The notes below the pieces were generated by a model that worked only from the letters and a program-made list of their open reading frames with translations, searched no databases and was not told the origin of the DNA. The position numbers and the translations under genes are program-made. Shown here piece by piece: positions 18,738 to 28,901 of a stretch of 64,000 bases of DNA. How positions within the stretch are numbered: the first letter of the stretch is position 1; each line of letters begins with the position of its first letter. This DNA comes from Diprion similis (taxonomy: Eukaryota > Arthropoda > Insecta > Hymenoptera > Diprionidae), in the NCBI RefSeq assembly GCF_021155765.1, contig NC_060117.1, forward strand, positions 8,336,001 to 8,400,000, read 5' to 3'.

Positions 18738-18955
18738 TAAGTCAATTACTATTGCTCTCGCTACAATACTGCACCCAAGTTCTGAACAAAACAGTAGACA
18801 ATAAGATAACATCTTAATGCAAAACAAAATGTTAGATTAAGCTTAAATTTAAGCAGGAGTTACATAAAATAAAATAATTGTAAGTGCAGCATTGTAAATA
18901 TTGTACATTTATTGGTATCAAATAAACAAATTCATACAAAAAAAAAAAAAAAAAA

Positions 18956-19045
18956 GGTTCTCGTCCGATCACCGAAGTCAAGCAACATTGGGCGCGGTCA
19001 GTACTTGGATGGGTGACCGCTTGGGAACACCGCGTGCCGTTTGCA
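18956..19045 (+). rRNA. 5S rRNA 3' portion after LINE B1
   Basis: Nucleotides 30-119 with G116T, which removes a helix I pair. Confidence 0.9.
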
Positions 19046-19121
19046 TCTTTTTTTTTCCAAAGACGGATCTAACGTTTGCACCATTTTTAGGAATTTGAAG
19101 AAGCAGAGATTCATCTCCTTC

Positions 19122-19159
19122 GGCAACGGCCATACCATGTTGAAAGTACCGGTTCTAGT
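19122..19159 (+). rRNA. 5S rRNA 5' half, cut by LINE C1
   Basis: Nucleotides 1-38 with private variant C36A, repeated after C1 at 25021. Confidence 0.9.
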
Positions 19160-19360
19160 TGGAGTTGCCTCTTACCTCTCGTCCGGGGAGGATGTGCTTG
19201 GCGGGTGGCTAAGGCCCAACTTACCATTTCGGTGATACCCAACCTGAAAAGAGTGAAATATTTAACTCGAGTCATTTGTTACCGTGTACAGGGCCCAAAA
19301 GCGCTGCAAGCCCTCAATTACCGCTAAAGCGGGGCAGGGGGTACTACCCCACCGCCCTCG

Positions 19361-21342
19361 ATGCACAGGGTCCAAAAAAAACCCTTAAAAGCCATGCTAC
19401 CGCCGCACAAAAGTTTGGGCGCAAACAAAAGGAAAATTTCCGACATATCGGGTGAGTGTTCAGTTCAACCCGGCTTAAACAAGGAAGAAGATGAGATTAC
19501 TGACGAGTCGCTAAGCAACAACACTCTCCTCTCCGAAAAAATGACAAAACCGTCTAGACTATGCCAAATATCGCCGCAACCAAGAAAAATCACCCAGCTG
19601 GAAAAAAAACCAAAGAACTCGAGGTACTCAATCAAACCGAATCTCGTTGTAAGAAAAAAACCAACCGCAATGAAAACGCAAGAAACATCAACTGTCGCAC
19701 CTCACGAACAAAACAAACCTGCGACAGAAGCCGAAAGCCCAGGTTCAGAGAATGAACGCCAAAGCCACAAAAATCTCGCCCATCACCTAGAGATCACCAA
19801 CCCACAAACGGAAGCCACGCAGTCGGCAAGCATCAAAATCACTACCTCAGCAAACCTTGAGCTTAAATTAATAAATGCACTACAAGAAATAGAAGAGCTG
19901 AAGAAACTCAATGCAAATCTGTCATCTGAAATCGCATCCTGGAAAAGAGTAAATAGAGACTCGGTACCGCAGATCTATACGCCACAAGGAGGAACAGCAA
20001 AGCCGAAAGAAAAAAATCAAAATATCGATCTATTGATCAACACCACCGATGATGGTACGAGTTATGTGGAAGTACCAAACTTCCCTGGGCATCTCGGCCT
20101 TGACCAAGCGTCCACATCCTCTAACACCGGAGCAGCAGCTGACCAAGACGATACGGACACAGTGGGGGCTTCACACACTTCAGACGATCGCCGCACCAGC
20201 GATAAAACAAATCAATCGACACGACAACCCCACGATCAGCAGACCAGTGTCAACGACAGTCCACATTCGGTTCAGAAACGTAAAAAAATTAACAAACCCC
20301 CACCCATTATAGCTTTAAACCAGTCTGCGCTAGTATTATCTAATTTTATGACTTGCACATTGGGCTTCAAAGACTTCCATATCAAACGAATCAGACACAT
20401 AAACATATAATCTCGGTTGAATCACTGTCAGAATACAAAAAAGTTTGTAAGATAATGAGAGAAAGAAAGCTAGATTTTTTCACGTTTACACCTTACGAGG
20501 ATAAAACTAAAACCGTAGTGCTCAAAGGTATTGACGGAGGATTTTCCCCCGCAGATATATTGGAAAACCTCAAATCCAGCAATGTTGACGATCTAAAATT
20601 TCTAAGTGTGTCTAACTTCGTAACGCTAAACGCAAAAAAATCTAACAAAACACTGCCTATGTTTCTGGTAAAACTCTCAGCTGACAGCAATCTCTCTAAA
20701 CTAGGCAACATCTCTAAGATACTTTATCAATCGGTGAAATGGGAAGCTTTGAAAAAAAACGATAAAATACAATGCAAACGTTGCCAACGAATAGGGCATG
20801 TAGCGGCGAACTGTAACCTAGGCTACCGATGCGTTAAATGCAAAGAAACTCACGGACCAGGCGAGTGCAAGATCCAAAAAGACGACGGCCTAACCGATAA
20901 ATCCTTGATATATTGTGTCCACTGTAAAGAGTACGGGCACCCAGCGTCTTACCGCGGTTGCCCGAAACTAGTCGAGTATAACCTAAGCATAAAAAAGAAA
21001 CTAGAAGTGAACGAAAAAAATAGAATAACAAAGATAAATAAAATAGCAAATAGCGTAGACCCTAAGATATCATACAGTGAGGTAGCCGCAATAAACATAG
21101 CGTCTAATAACCAGCATGCTAACCAAAACAATAATCTAGAGATAAGCCATGATAATAGGAATCAGAACATCGCAGCCACCTCTTCCATAACTGATTTTCA
21201 AAATATAAACACCCCAAGCTTGAACGGAATCAGTGCCCAACTGCAGAAAATCCAGGAAGCGGTGTCAACAAACGCGCAGAATATCCAAAAATTATTCGAG
21301 CTATTTACCCAAATCATAGCCCTGCCAATCAACAATGAGTGA
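19361..21342 (+). pseudogene. LINE C1 ORF1, one frameshift
   Basis: Starts at ATG (MHRVQKKPLKAMLPPHKS). A polar N-terminal region and a coiled-coil-like LELKLINALQEIEELKKLN segment are followed by a PRE_C2HC region. One A is missing near 20397 relative to copy C2 (CACATAAAC versus CACAATAAAC), which shifts the frame. The second part is open to the TGA at 21340-21342. It holds knuckles CKRCQRIGHVAANC, CVKCKETHGPGEC and CVHCKEYGHPASYRGC. The ORF1 stop and ORF2 ATG overlap by 8 nt (ATGAGTGA). The single break makes this a recent loss. Confidence 0.9.
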
Positions 21343-24300
21343 AAACAACCTGACTCTGGATAAACTCAATATTATATCAATAAACGTAAACTCATTGATA
21401 GCAATTCAAAGGAGGATGAACCTAAAACACCTCATTGAAAACCAAAACCCGGATTTTGTGCTGTTGGGTGAAACTAAGTTGAATAAAAAGTACAAAGTTA
21501 ACATAGAAAACTATACAATTATCAGAAACGATCGTCCTAATGCTATTCAGGGCGGTGGAACAGCCATACTCGTTAAGAACGAAATTAAATTTCAAGAAAT
21601 AAATCCAGCTTGCTTATCAAGTGCTCAAACCCTAGAAGCATCGGTTATCAAAGTAAAGATAAACCGGAACTACAACCTATACATTATTTCGGGGTATGCA
21701 GCGGGTAATGGCAAAACGGAACTCATCCCAGAGCTAACGAGGTTATGCGAAGAACTAAGACTAAACGAACCTAGGAATCTATACATACTAGCCGGGGATT
21801 TAAACGCTAAGCACACTTCATGGTTGAACGCCATCAACAACCCTAGAGGAGTAGCTCTGAACAAATGGGTGGCTGAGAATGAGATCGATCTGAGATCGAA
21901 GCTATTTTGCTCTTCCGTACCTTCGTATCCCAGAGGGAACTCATTCTTAGACGTATGCATCGCGGATCAAAGGTTAACATTTCATAACGTCGTTGATAAT
22001 AAAAAGATCGATTCACTGCCGTACGACAGCGACCACAACGCAATAAAAGTCACCGTCTCTTTCATCTCTGGCCTACCCTTTTGTTTAGAAAAAAAACAGC
22101 CACGCATTAAATTCAACTTTGCTAAGACCAAATGGGATGCTTTTCAAAAATACCTTGAAAATACAGAAGACACGAATATCCCGCACGCTAAGAATCTAAC
22201 GAACCGCGAGATAGACCAATTTCTAAATGAATTAGAGAATACTATTACAAACGCCATAGCTAAAAAGGTGCCAAAAACCAAGTCAAAAAACACATTAACC
22301 GCATACACCACTCACGAAATTAAAGAGCTACTCAAGCATAAAACCTTCATTATTAATCAAATCAATAGACTACACAAAGCAAACCGGATAGGCAATTTAG
22401 TTAGATTGAATATGTTAAAAGACTTATTAAAGATCACCAGAAAAAAGATCAACGAAAAACTAAAGAAATCTATAAACGAGCACTGGGAAAAGAAAATTCA
22501 AAATATAGCATCGGACAAGCCGGACCAATTATTCCCGCAAATAAATAGGCTGTTCAGACCTCGCGGATCAACGCTAATCCCGACTCTAACCATTCCTCAA
22601 GAAAAAAGACAACTACTAACCGAGGCAGGATTACCTTCTGAGGCTCAAAAAATAGGTGTAGACCGTAAATATGTCATTACTAATCAAACGGATAAACTGA
22701 ACGTGATAGGGGCGCATTTTGCAGCCACAAACATTCAAAATGATAACTTGGGTAAAGAACAGTTAACACGGTTAATAACTAAAACGGCTAATGACTTAAA
22801 AAACGAAATCATGAGCGATCATATACAAGGAAAAACACTTACCACTTTCACAGAGCGAAATCCAGCTTTCGGCCCTAGATGCGATATCCCCTCCGCCTAC
22901 TTCACTTCACACGCAGAACTGCTCAAGATATTCAGAAGCCTTAGCAACAAAAAATCAGCTGGATATGACAACGTACCAAACATCGTCTTAAAACATCTTC
23001 CTGAAAAGATGATAAAAAGCTACTGTATTCTATTTAACAATGCACTGAACAATACGTATTTCCCTACCAGCTGGAAAACAGCCAAGGTGATCGCGCTACT
23101 GAAAAAAGACAAAGATAGTACCAACCCCACGAGTTACAGGCCGATAAGCCTGCTACCTAACATCAGTAAAATATTCGAATCAGTCATTAACACATCCCTG
23201 ACACAATTTTGTGACCAGAATGAGGTAATTCCGGAAACGCAATTTGGCTTTAGACACAGGCACTCCACGCTGCACGCCGTAAACAAGTTCACTTCGGACA
23301 TATGCTGGTCACTCAACAACAACGAATGCGTAGCTGCCTGCTTTATCGACCTAGAAAAAGCATTTGACACCGTCTGGCTCGATGGGCTGTTTTACAAGCT
23401 AATAAAAAAAAGATTCCCAAAAGAATTGATTAAAATGTTATGGGTCATGCTTCACGATAAAAAATTCATAGTTACAGATGGGAACAACTCATCGACTAAA
23501 ACATTTACAATCGAAAACGGCCTGCAGCAAGGCACAGTAAATTCACCTATACTGTTCAACGTCTTTAATAGTGACATTCTAAGCCTGTTTGAATTGAATA
23601 CGGAACCCACAAAGAAGGCCATTGCGTTTGCGGATGACCTATTAATATATGTAACGGGCAAAAAGCCTTCACAGATGCAGCTTGAATTGGAAAACTTGTT
23701 TAGAAAAGTAATAGATTACTATCATTCATGGAAGCTTAAGATTAACACCACAAAATGTGAAACAGTTCTATTCCGGCCGAACCTTACGCATCTAACGAAA
23801 GATGCGCGCAGAAATTGGAAAACGTTCCAGATGTCCGACAGTGATAACGCAGGTTCGCAAGTTCCGCACAAGACCGCGGTTAAATACCTAGGAATAAACA
23901 TTGACTTCCAATTGAAATTTAACACGCACATCAACATCCAACTAGGCAAAGCTAAAAATGCATTTAACATGGCGAACCGGCTGTTCTACTGTCGATACCT
24001 GGAACCGCGAATAAAAGTACTCTGTTATCTAGTGTTAATTAGACCTATTATTACTTACGGATGCCAAATCTGGTTTAACATAAGCTGTGGAATGATGGAA
24101 AAAATAAGGATCTTTGAAAGAAAATGCTTAAGAGCCTGTCTAGGTAAATGGAGGTCGGCATCGTCGGCATATGTTAGATTGATTAGCAATCTAAAAATAT
24201 ACGAAGATGCAAAGGTGCACCGAATCGACTGCTTCGTACTAAAACTGATCAGACGGCATTTCGCGAATGCAGCTAAGATTAGGAGTAACAGTCTTATCTC

Positions 24301-24601
24301 GGGACCGACCCTCCCGAATCCTATGTACTTCAAGAAAACGTTAGAATCAGGATTCATACCGCCAGAGACTTTCCTTTACCTCGACAGCGAAGGCTACATC
24401 CAAGATAAAAATAATATCCCGACCATCTACCACGTGTTCAGAGGCAATCACGACAAGAAAATTCAGTACGACCCAAACCTAAACTGCGAAGATAGAGACA
24501 ATACGTTGATAAGGTTTAACCCCTCTCTCCCGACGAAAGATAGAACCGATGAACACAGACAAAATATCAAAACTTTCTGGTGGTTTGATAAAAAACCCTA
24601 A
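21335..24601 (+). CDS. LINE C1 ORF2 protein (APE endonuclease and reverse transcriptase)
   Basis: 1088 codons, open throughout, ATG inside the ORF1 stop region. Endonuclease motifs: LGETKLNKKY, AGDLNAKHTSW and YDSDHNAIKV. RT motifs: KKSAGYDNVPN, YRPISLLPNISKIFE, FGFRHRHSTLHA, DLEKAFDTVWLDG, LQQGTVNSPILFN, and catalytic FADD near residue 764 with KYLGINIDFQLKFN. The C-terminal RKCLRACLGKWRSASS matches family A. The protein aligns with A ORF2 over its full length, so A and C are sister families with the same target. It could supply enzyme to other copies; that is inference. Confidence 0.94.
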   Translation: MSENNLTLDKLNIISINVNSLIAIQRRMNLKHLIENQNPDFVLLGETKLNKKYKVNIENYTIIRNDRPNAIQGGGTAILVKNEIKFQEINPACLSSAQTLEASVIKVKINRNYNLYIISGYAAGNGKTELIPELTRLCEELRLNEPRNLYILAGDLNAKHTSWLNAINNPRGVALNKWVAENEIDLRSKLFCSSVPSYPRGNSFLDVCIADQRLTFHNVVDNKKIDSLPYDSDHNAIKVTVSFISGLPFCLEKKQPRIKFNFAKTKWDAFQKYLENTEDTNIPHAKNLTNREIDQFLNELENTITNAIAKKVPKTKSKNTLTAYTTHEIKELLKHKTFIINQINRLHKANRIGNLVRLNMLKDLLKITRKKINEKLKKSINEHWEKKIQNIASDKPDQLFPQINRLFRPRGSTLIPTLTIPQEKRQLLTEAGLPSEAQKIGVDRKYVITNQTDKLNVIGAHFAATNIQNDNLGKEQLTRLITKTANDLKNEIMSDHIQGKTLTTFTERNPAFGPRCDIPSAYFTSHAELLKIFRSLSNKKSAGYDNVPNIVLKHLPEKMIKSYCILFNNALNNTYFPTSWKTAKVIALLKKDKDSTNPTSYRPISLLPNISKIFESVINTSLTQFCDQNEVIPETQFGFRHRHSTLHAVNKFTSDICWSLNNNECVAACFIDLEKAFDTVWLDGLFYKLIKKRFPKELIKMLWVMLHDKKFIVTDGNNSSTKTFTIENGLQQGTVNSPILFNVFNSDILSLFELNTEPTKKAIAFADDLLIYVTGKKPSQMQLELENLFRKVIDYYHSWKLKINTTKCETVLFRPNLTHLTKDARRNWKTFQMSDSDNAGSQVPHKTAVKYLGINIDFQLKFNTHINIQLGKAKNAFNMANRLFYCRYLEPRIKVLCYLVLIRPIITYGCQIWFNISCGMMEKIRIFERKCLRACLGKWRSASSAYVRLISNLKIYEDAKVHRIDCFVLKLIRRHFANAAKIRSNSLISGPTLPNPMYFKKTLESGFIPPETFLYLDSEGYIQDKNNIPTIYHVFRGNHDKKIQYDPNLNCEDRDNTLIRFNPSLPTKDRTDEHRQNIKTFWWFDKKP

Positions 24602-24703
24602 GTAGAAGAAAAAAAAAATCTAGTCTCAACTTAACTAATTATAATCATGTAAGTGTAAATATAGAGTTAAGGTTAGGTTAAGTAAGAATAAGAAATAAGG
24701 ATC

Positions 24704-24732
24704 GATCAGATTTTCCAGCCTTTTTCATGATC
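24704..24732 (+). other. Conserved 3' UTR stem-loop, family C
   Basis: GATCAG and ATGATC (CTGATC in C2 at 44101-44129 and C3 at 48487-48515) flank a loop of about 17 nt ending in CTTTTTC. C1 has one changed base in the stem. The TAGTGCTCGCA motif further downstream is also shared with family A. Confidence 0.6.
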
Positions 24733-25009
24733 CAACCGTAAAAAGTCTGAATGAACGTGCTCTGCTACCTCGGAGGATGAACACTTTCACACTGATCGTA
24801 TGAAAAGTACAAATTTATTTGAGTACACGAAAAGTTGGTCGGTTAGTGCTCGCACCTGCGAGCCACAGCGACCTAATCTTAATTCCATAGTGATAACACG
24901 TTTTCGAAGTTTTTCCGTGTTTAATATTACTCTACATTTGTAAGGTACATGTGAATATTGTATTGAATGGCTTCCTACAAATAAACTTCTTAAAAAAAAA
25001 AAAAAAAAA

Positions 25010-25104
25010 GTACCGGTTCTAGTCCGATCACCGAAGTCAAGCAACATTGGGCGCGGTCAGTACTTGGATGGGTGACCGCTTGCGAACACCGCGTGCCGTT
25101 GGCA
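25010..25104 (+). rRNA. 5S rRNA 3' portion after LINE C1
   Basis: Nucleotides 25-119 with C36A and G98C. Confidence 0.9.
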
Positions 25105-25179
25105 TTTTTTTTTCCAAAGACGGATCTAACGTTTGGCACCATTTTTAGGAATTTGAAGAAGCAGAGATTCATCTCCTTC

Positions 25180-25298
25180 GGCAACGGCCATACCATGTTG
25201 AAAGTACCGGTTCTCGTCCGATCACCGAAGTCAAGCAACATTGGGCGCGGTCAGTACTTGGATGGGTGACCGCTTGGGAACACCGCGTGCCGTTGGCA
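25180..25298 (+). rRNA. 5S rRNA gene
   Basis: Consensus sequence. Confidence 0.95.
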
Positions 25299-25373
25299 TT
25301 TTTTTTTCCAAAGACGGATCTAACGTTTGACACCATTTTTAGGAATTTAAAAAAGCAGAGATTTATCTCCTTC

Positions 25374-25492
25374 GGCAACGGCCATACCATGTTAAAAGTA
25401 CCGGTTCTCGTCCGATCACCGAAGTCAAGCAACATTGGGCGCGGTCAGTACTTGGATGGGTGACCGCTTGGGAACACCGCGTGCCGTTGGCA
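25374..25492 (+). rRNA. 5S rRNA gene
   Basis: Variant G21A; the spacer before it has AAAAAAGC. Confidence 0.95.
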
Positions 25493-25566
25493 TTTTTTTT
25501 CCAAAGACGGATCTAACGTTTGGCACCATTTTTAGGAATTTAAAGAAGCAGAGATTTATCTCCTTC

Positions 25567-25685
25567 GGCAACGGCCATACCATGTTGAAAGTACCGGTTC
25601 TCGTCCGATCACCGAAGTCAAGCAACATTGGGCGCGGTCAGTACTTGGATGGGTGACCGCTTGGGAACACCGCGTGCCGTTGGCA
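25567..25685 (+). rRNA. 5S rRNA gene
   Basis: Consensus sequence. Confidence 0.95.
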
Positions 25686-25760
25686 TTTTTTTTTCCAAAG
25701 ACGGATCTAACGTTTGACACCATTTTTAGGAATTTAAAAAAGCAGAGATTTATCTCCTTC

Positions 25761-25879
25761 GGCAACGGCCATACCATGTTTAAAGTACCGGTTCTCGTCC
25801 GATCACCGAAGTCAAGCAACATTGGGCGCGGTCAGCACTTGGATGGGTGACCGCTTGGGAACACCGCGTGCCGTTGGCA
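25761..25879 (+). rRNA. 5S rRNA gene
   Basis: Variants G21T, T76C. Confidence 0.93.
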
Positions 25880-25953
25880 TTTTTTTTCCAAAGACGGATC
25901 TAACGTTTGGCACCATTTTTAGGAATTTAAAGAAGCAGAGATTTATCTCCTTC

Positions 25954-26072
25954 GGCAACGGCCATACCATGTTGAAAGTACCGGTTCTCGTCCGATCACC
26001 GAAGTCAAGCAACATTGGGCGCGGTCAGTACTTGGATGGGTGACCGCTTGGGAACACCGCGTGCCGTTGGCA
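25954..26072 (+). rRNA. 5S rRNA gene
   Basis: Consensus; followed by a C and an unusually long T-run (about 13). Confidence 0.95.
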
Positions 26073-26152
26073 TCTTTTTTTTTTTTCCAAAGACGGATCC
26101 GACATTTGGCACCATTTCTGAGAATTTGAAAAAGCAGAGATTCATCCCCCTC

Positions 26153-26271
26153 GGCAACGGCCATACCATGTTGAAAGTACCGGTTCTCGTCCGATCACCG
26201 AAGTCAAGCAACATTGGGCGCGGTCAGTACTTGGATGGGTGACCGCTTGGGAACACCGCGTGCCGTTGGCA
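26153..26271 (+). rRNA. 5S rRNA gene
   Basis: Consensus; preceded by the CCCCCTCGG spacer class. Confidence 0.95.
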
Positions 26272-26346
26272 TTTTTTTTTCCAAAAACGGATCTAACGTT
26301 TGGCACCATTTTTAGGAATTTGAAGAAGCAAAGATTCATCTCCTTC

Positions 26347-26465
26347 GGCAACGGCCATACCATGTTGAAAGTACCGGTTCTCGTCCGATCACCGAAGTCA
26401 AGCAACATTGGGCGCGGTCAGTACTTGGATGGGTGACCGCTTGGGAACACCGCGTGCCGTTGGCA
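26347..26465 (+). rRNA. 5S rRNA gene
   Basis: Consensus; the unit 26272-26465 is repeated almost exactly as the next unit. Confidence 0.95.
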
Positions 26466-26540
26466 TTTTTTTTTCCAAAAACGGATCTAACGTTTGGCAC
26501 CATTTTTAGGAATTTGAAGAAGCAAAGATTCATCTCCTTC

Positions 26541-26659
26541 GGCAACGGCCATACCATGTTGAAAGTACCGGTTCTCGTCCGATCACCGAAGTCAAGCAAC
26601 ATTGGGCGCGGTCAGTACTTGGATGGGTGACCGCTTGGGAACACCGCGTGCCGTTGGCA
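26541..26659 (+). rRNA. 5S rRNA gene
   Basis: Consensus; last complete gene before A2. Confidence 0.95.
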
Positions 26660-26738
26660 TCTTTTTTTTTTTCCAAAGACGGATCCGACATTTGCCACCA
26701 TTTCTGAGAATTTGAAGAAGCAGAGATTCATCCCCCTC

Positions 26739-26778
26739 GGCAACGACTATACCATGTTGAAAGCACCGGTTCTCGTCC
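26739..26778 (+). rRNA. 5S rRNA 5' half, cut by LINE A2
   Basis: Nucleotides 1-40 with G8A, C10T and T26C. Confidence 0.9.
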
Positions 26779-27006
26779 AGTCTGCTCCGAGCTCTCGAAT
26801 GATTAGGTAATGTTGATGTTATTGCTCGAAGTACTTGCTTTGTGGTAAAATCGTAGCGCAAGGAGTGTGCGATTCCAGTCAATCTGGTTTATTTCGTATC
26901 GAGTGAAGTGCAACGCATCCGTACAAGTGAAGCTGATAACGTTGTTGGCAAGGGGGGGGGGCTCACCCCCTGCCGCTAAACCGAAATTTACCTCGACTTA
27001 AAAAGT

Positions 27007-28901
27007 ATGAAAACCCCACTGCCGCCAAGTAATCACTCAGGACCTATAATCAGGCCTCAAGGGAAAAGGAAAGCTGAGGATTCATCCAATGACTCGATAA
27101 TTCTTGCCGATACAAACAACGACGATGAGGCAATATCGAATCCCATTCACGATAAGGGTTTGCCCAGCAGTGCGATCAAAAATACCGGCGCGTCCGGAAA
27201 GTCACAGGTGGTCTCGACGATGACTTCATCATTAGCAAGACGTGGCAAGAGTGCGAAATGCATGCCTAAACCCAACTTAGTAGTAAGAAAAAAGATGAAG
27301 CCTGAAATCGCAGACAATTCCGAACCATCAGAAGCCCGCGAAATCTTGAAAAATATCAACGAATCTCCGAAAACAAACACCGACAACCGGAAGGCCGGAA
27401 CACCAGAAGATATTTGGATGCTAGACACAGCCGCTGCAAACTGAGTCAGGCCGGCAGCCCATCAAGCCTCTGAGCTGGAATTGAAATTAACCGTGGCTCT
27501 GAATGAAATTGAAGAATTAAAAAAAGCGAACCATGATCTAGCATCCGAAATTGAGTCCCTCAAAATGAGTACAAATTTCACCGTTGCCGAATTGAAATCA
27601 GCAAATGATGTTTACACCAACCCGAACCAGAACAATACCCCAGAGATGAGCGGATTACATCGTGATGATCAACAATACCCTCCGTCGACCAGCGGCTTAT
27701 CGTTAGCTGCGACCCATAACAACTCCAACTCGGACGCTTCTTGTGTTTTCTCCGAAGACCATCCCCAAGATGCGACAAGACCCTCGCAGCATCGACGAGA
27801 ACAGTCGTCACTCCACCTATCCGGTAGCGCGTTGCCCACTCAATATCTAAAAAAGCAAACGAAACCCCCACCGATAATAACAGTAGGTCAATCAGCTAAT
27901 GTCATCTTAAATTTCATGGCAATTTCAATGAACCCAAAAAACTTTCACATAAAAAGAATCAGAAATAACAAAGATTTAATCATTGTCGGTAACAAGGAAG
28001 AGTACAAACAGACTTGCGAACGTCTGAAAGGAAGAAAAATCAACTTTTTCACTTTCACGCCCAGCGACGAAAAACTTAAAACAGTCTTACTGAAGGGTAT
28101 AGAAGGCAACTTTGATCCTCAGAACATTCTTGAATATTTGCAAGCTCAAAATGTCGAGGGCTTAGAATTTTTACAGGTCACAGGTTTTTCGACAGTGAAC
28201 TCGAAAAAAAATAACAGAGTCTTACCCATATTCCTAGTAAAAATGTCGGCAGATAGTAATGTGTTAAAATTATCGAGCGTGAAAAAAGTCCTTTACCAAG
28301 CAGTAACGTGGGAAGCGTTGAAAAAGCGAACAGAATACAATGTAAGCGTTGTCAGAGAATAGGCCACGTAGCCAACAATTGCAACCTAGACTTTCAATGC
28401 GTTAAATGCGCTACTTCTCATGAACCAGGGAAATGCAGTATCAAACCCCTGGCTGCAGACACGCCATCTGATAAGTCAACTATTTATTGTGTAAATTGTA
28501 AAAAGTACGGCCATCCGGCATCTTACAGGGGTTGCCCAAAATTAGTAAAGTACGATAACATGATTAGAAAAAAAATTGAGGAAGCCAACCAAAATAAACA
28601 GGTCAATTTACAAAAAATCAGTGAAGCAGTAGAGCTCAAGACTACTTATAGTGCAATCGTAGCAGGTACAACAAATAAAGAGCAGCGACCAGACCCCAAA
28701 TCGAATCAGAGAGTCGACTCAATCGCGACGTCCGAAAAGCCCTTCGCGCAAAACTCTGAAGGTAGCGACGTTAATAAAAAGTTCTTCGAGTTTCTTAGTA
28801 ACCAGTTACTGAAAATTCAAGAAGCCGTTGCTCAGAATTCACTCAGTATCCAGAACTTATACTCCCAACTCGATAATTTCTTTTTAGTCGATGACACATA
28901 A
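27007..28901 (+). pseudogene. LINE A2 ORF1, broken
   Basis: Collinear with A1 ORF1. A TGA at 27442-27444 replaces CGA (Arg) of A1. One A is missing near 28321-28327, shortening an A-run just before the knuckles and shifting the frame. The coiled-coil segment (27478-27570), PRE_C2HC region and all three CCHC knuckles are still recognisable. The TAATG link to ORF2 is kept at 28899-28903. Confidence 0.92.

Larger units (their letters stand above)
14390..18955 (+). mobile_element. LINE B1, full-length 5S-specific Jockey-type element
   Basis: About 4.57 kb, starting AGTCGCGCTCCGTCGCACG and ending in a poly(A) run of about 18 A with AATAAA at 18921-18926. It lies after 5S nucleotide 40; the gene resumes at nucleotide 30, giving a 10-11 bp duplication GGTTCTCGTC(C). 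Its proteins are clearly different from A and C. ORF1 is open; ORF2 has one frameshift and lacks the ATG seen in B2. Confidence 0.93.
19160..25009 (+). mobile_element. LINE C1, 5S-specific Jockey-type element
   Basis: About 5.85 kb with a 201 nt 5' UTR (G/C-rich block at 19329-19358), ORF1 with one frameshift, an open ORF2, a 3' UTR with hairpin at 24704-24732, AATAAA at 24980-24985 and a poly(A) run of about 17. The target duplication is (AAA)GTACCGGTTCTAGT, carrying C36A on both sides. The proteins are related to family A but clearly diverged. Confidence 0.93.
25007..26778 (+). repeat. 5S rDNA array 2 (8 complete genes)
   Basis: Bounded by the 3' junction of C1 and the 5' junction of A2. 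Spacers are mostly the same class as array 1. The spacers at about 26073-26152 and 26660-26738 are a second class (GATCCGACATTTG, CCCCCTCGG) related to those in array 3. Confidence 0.95.
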
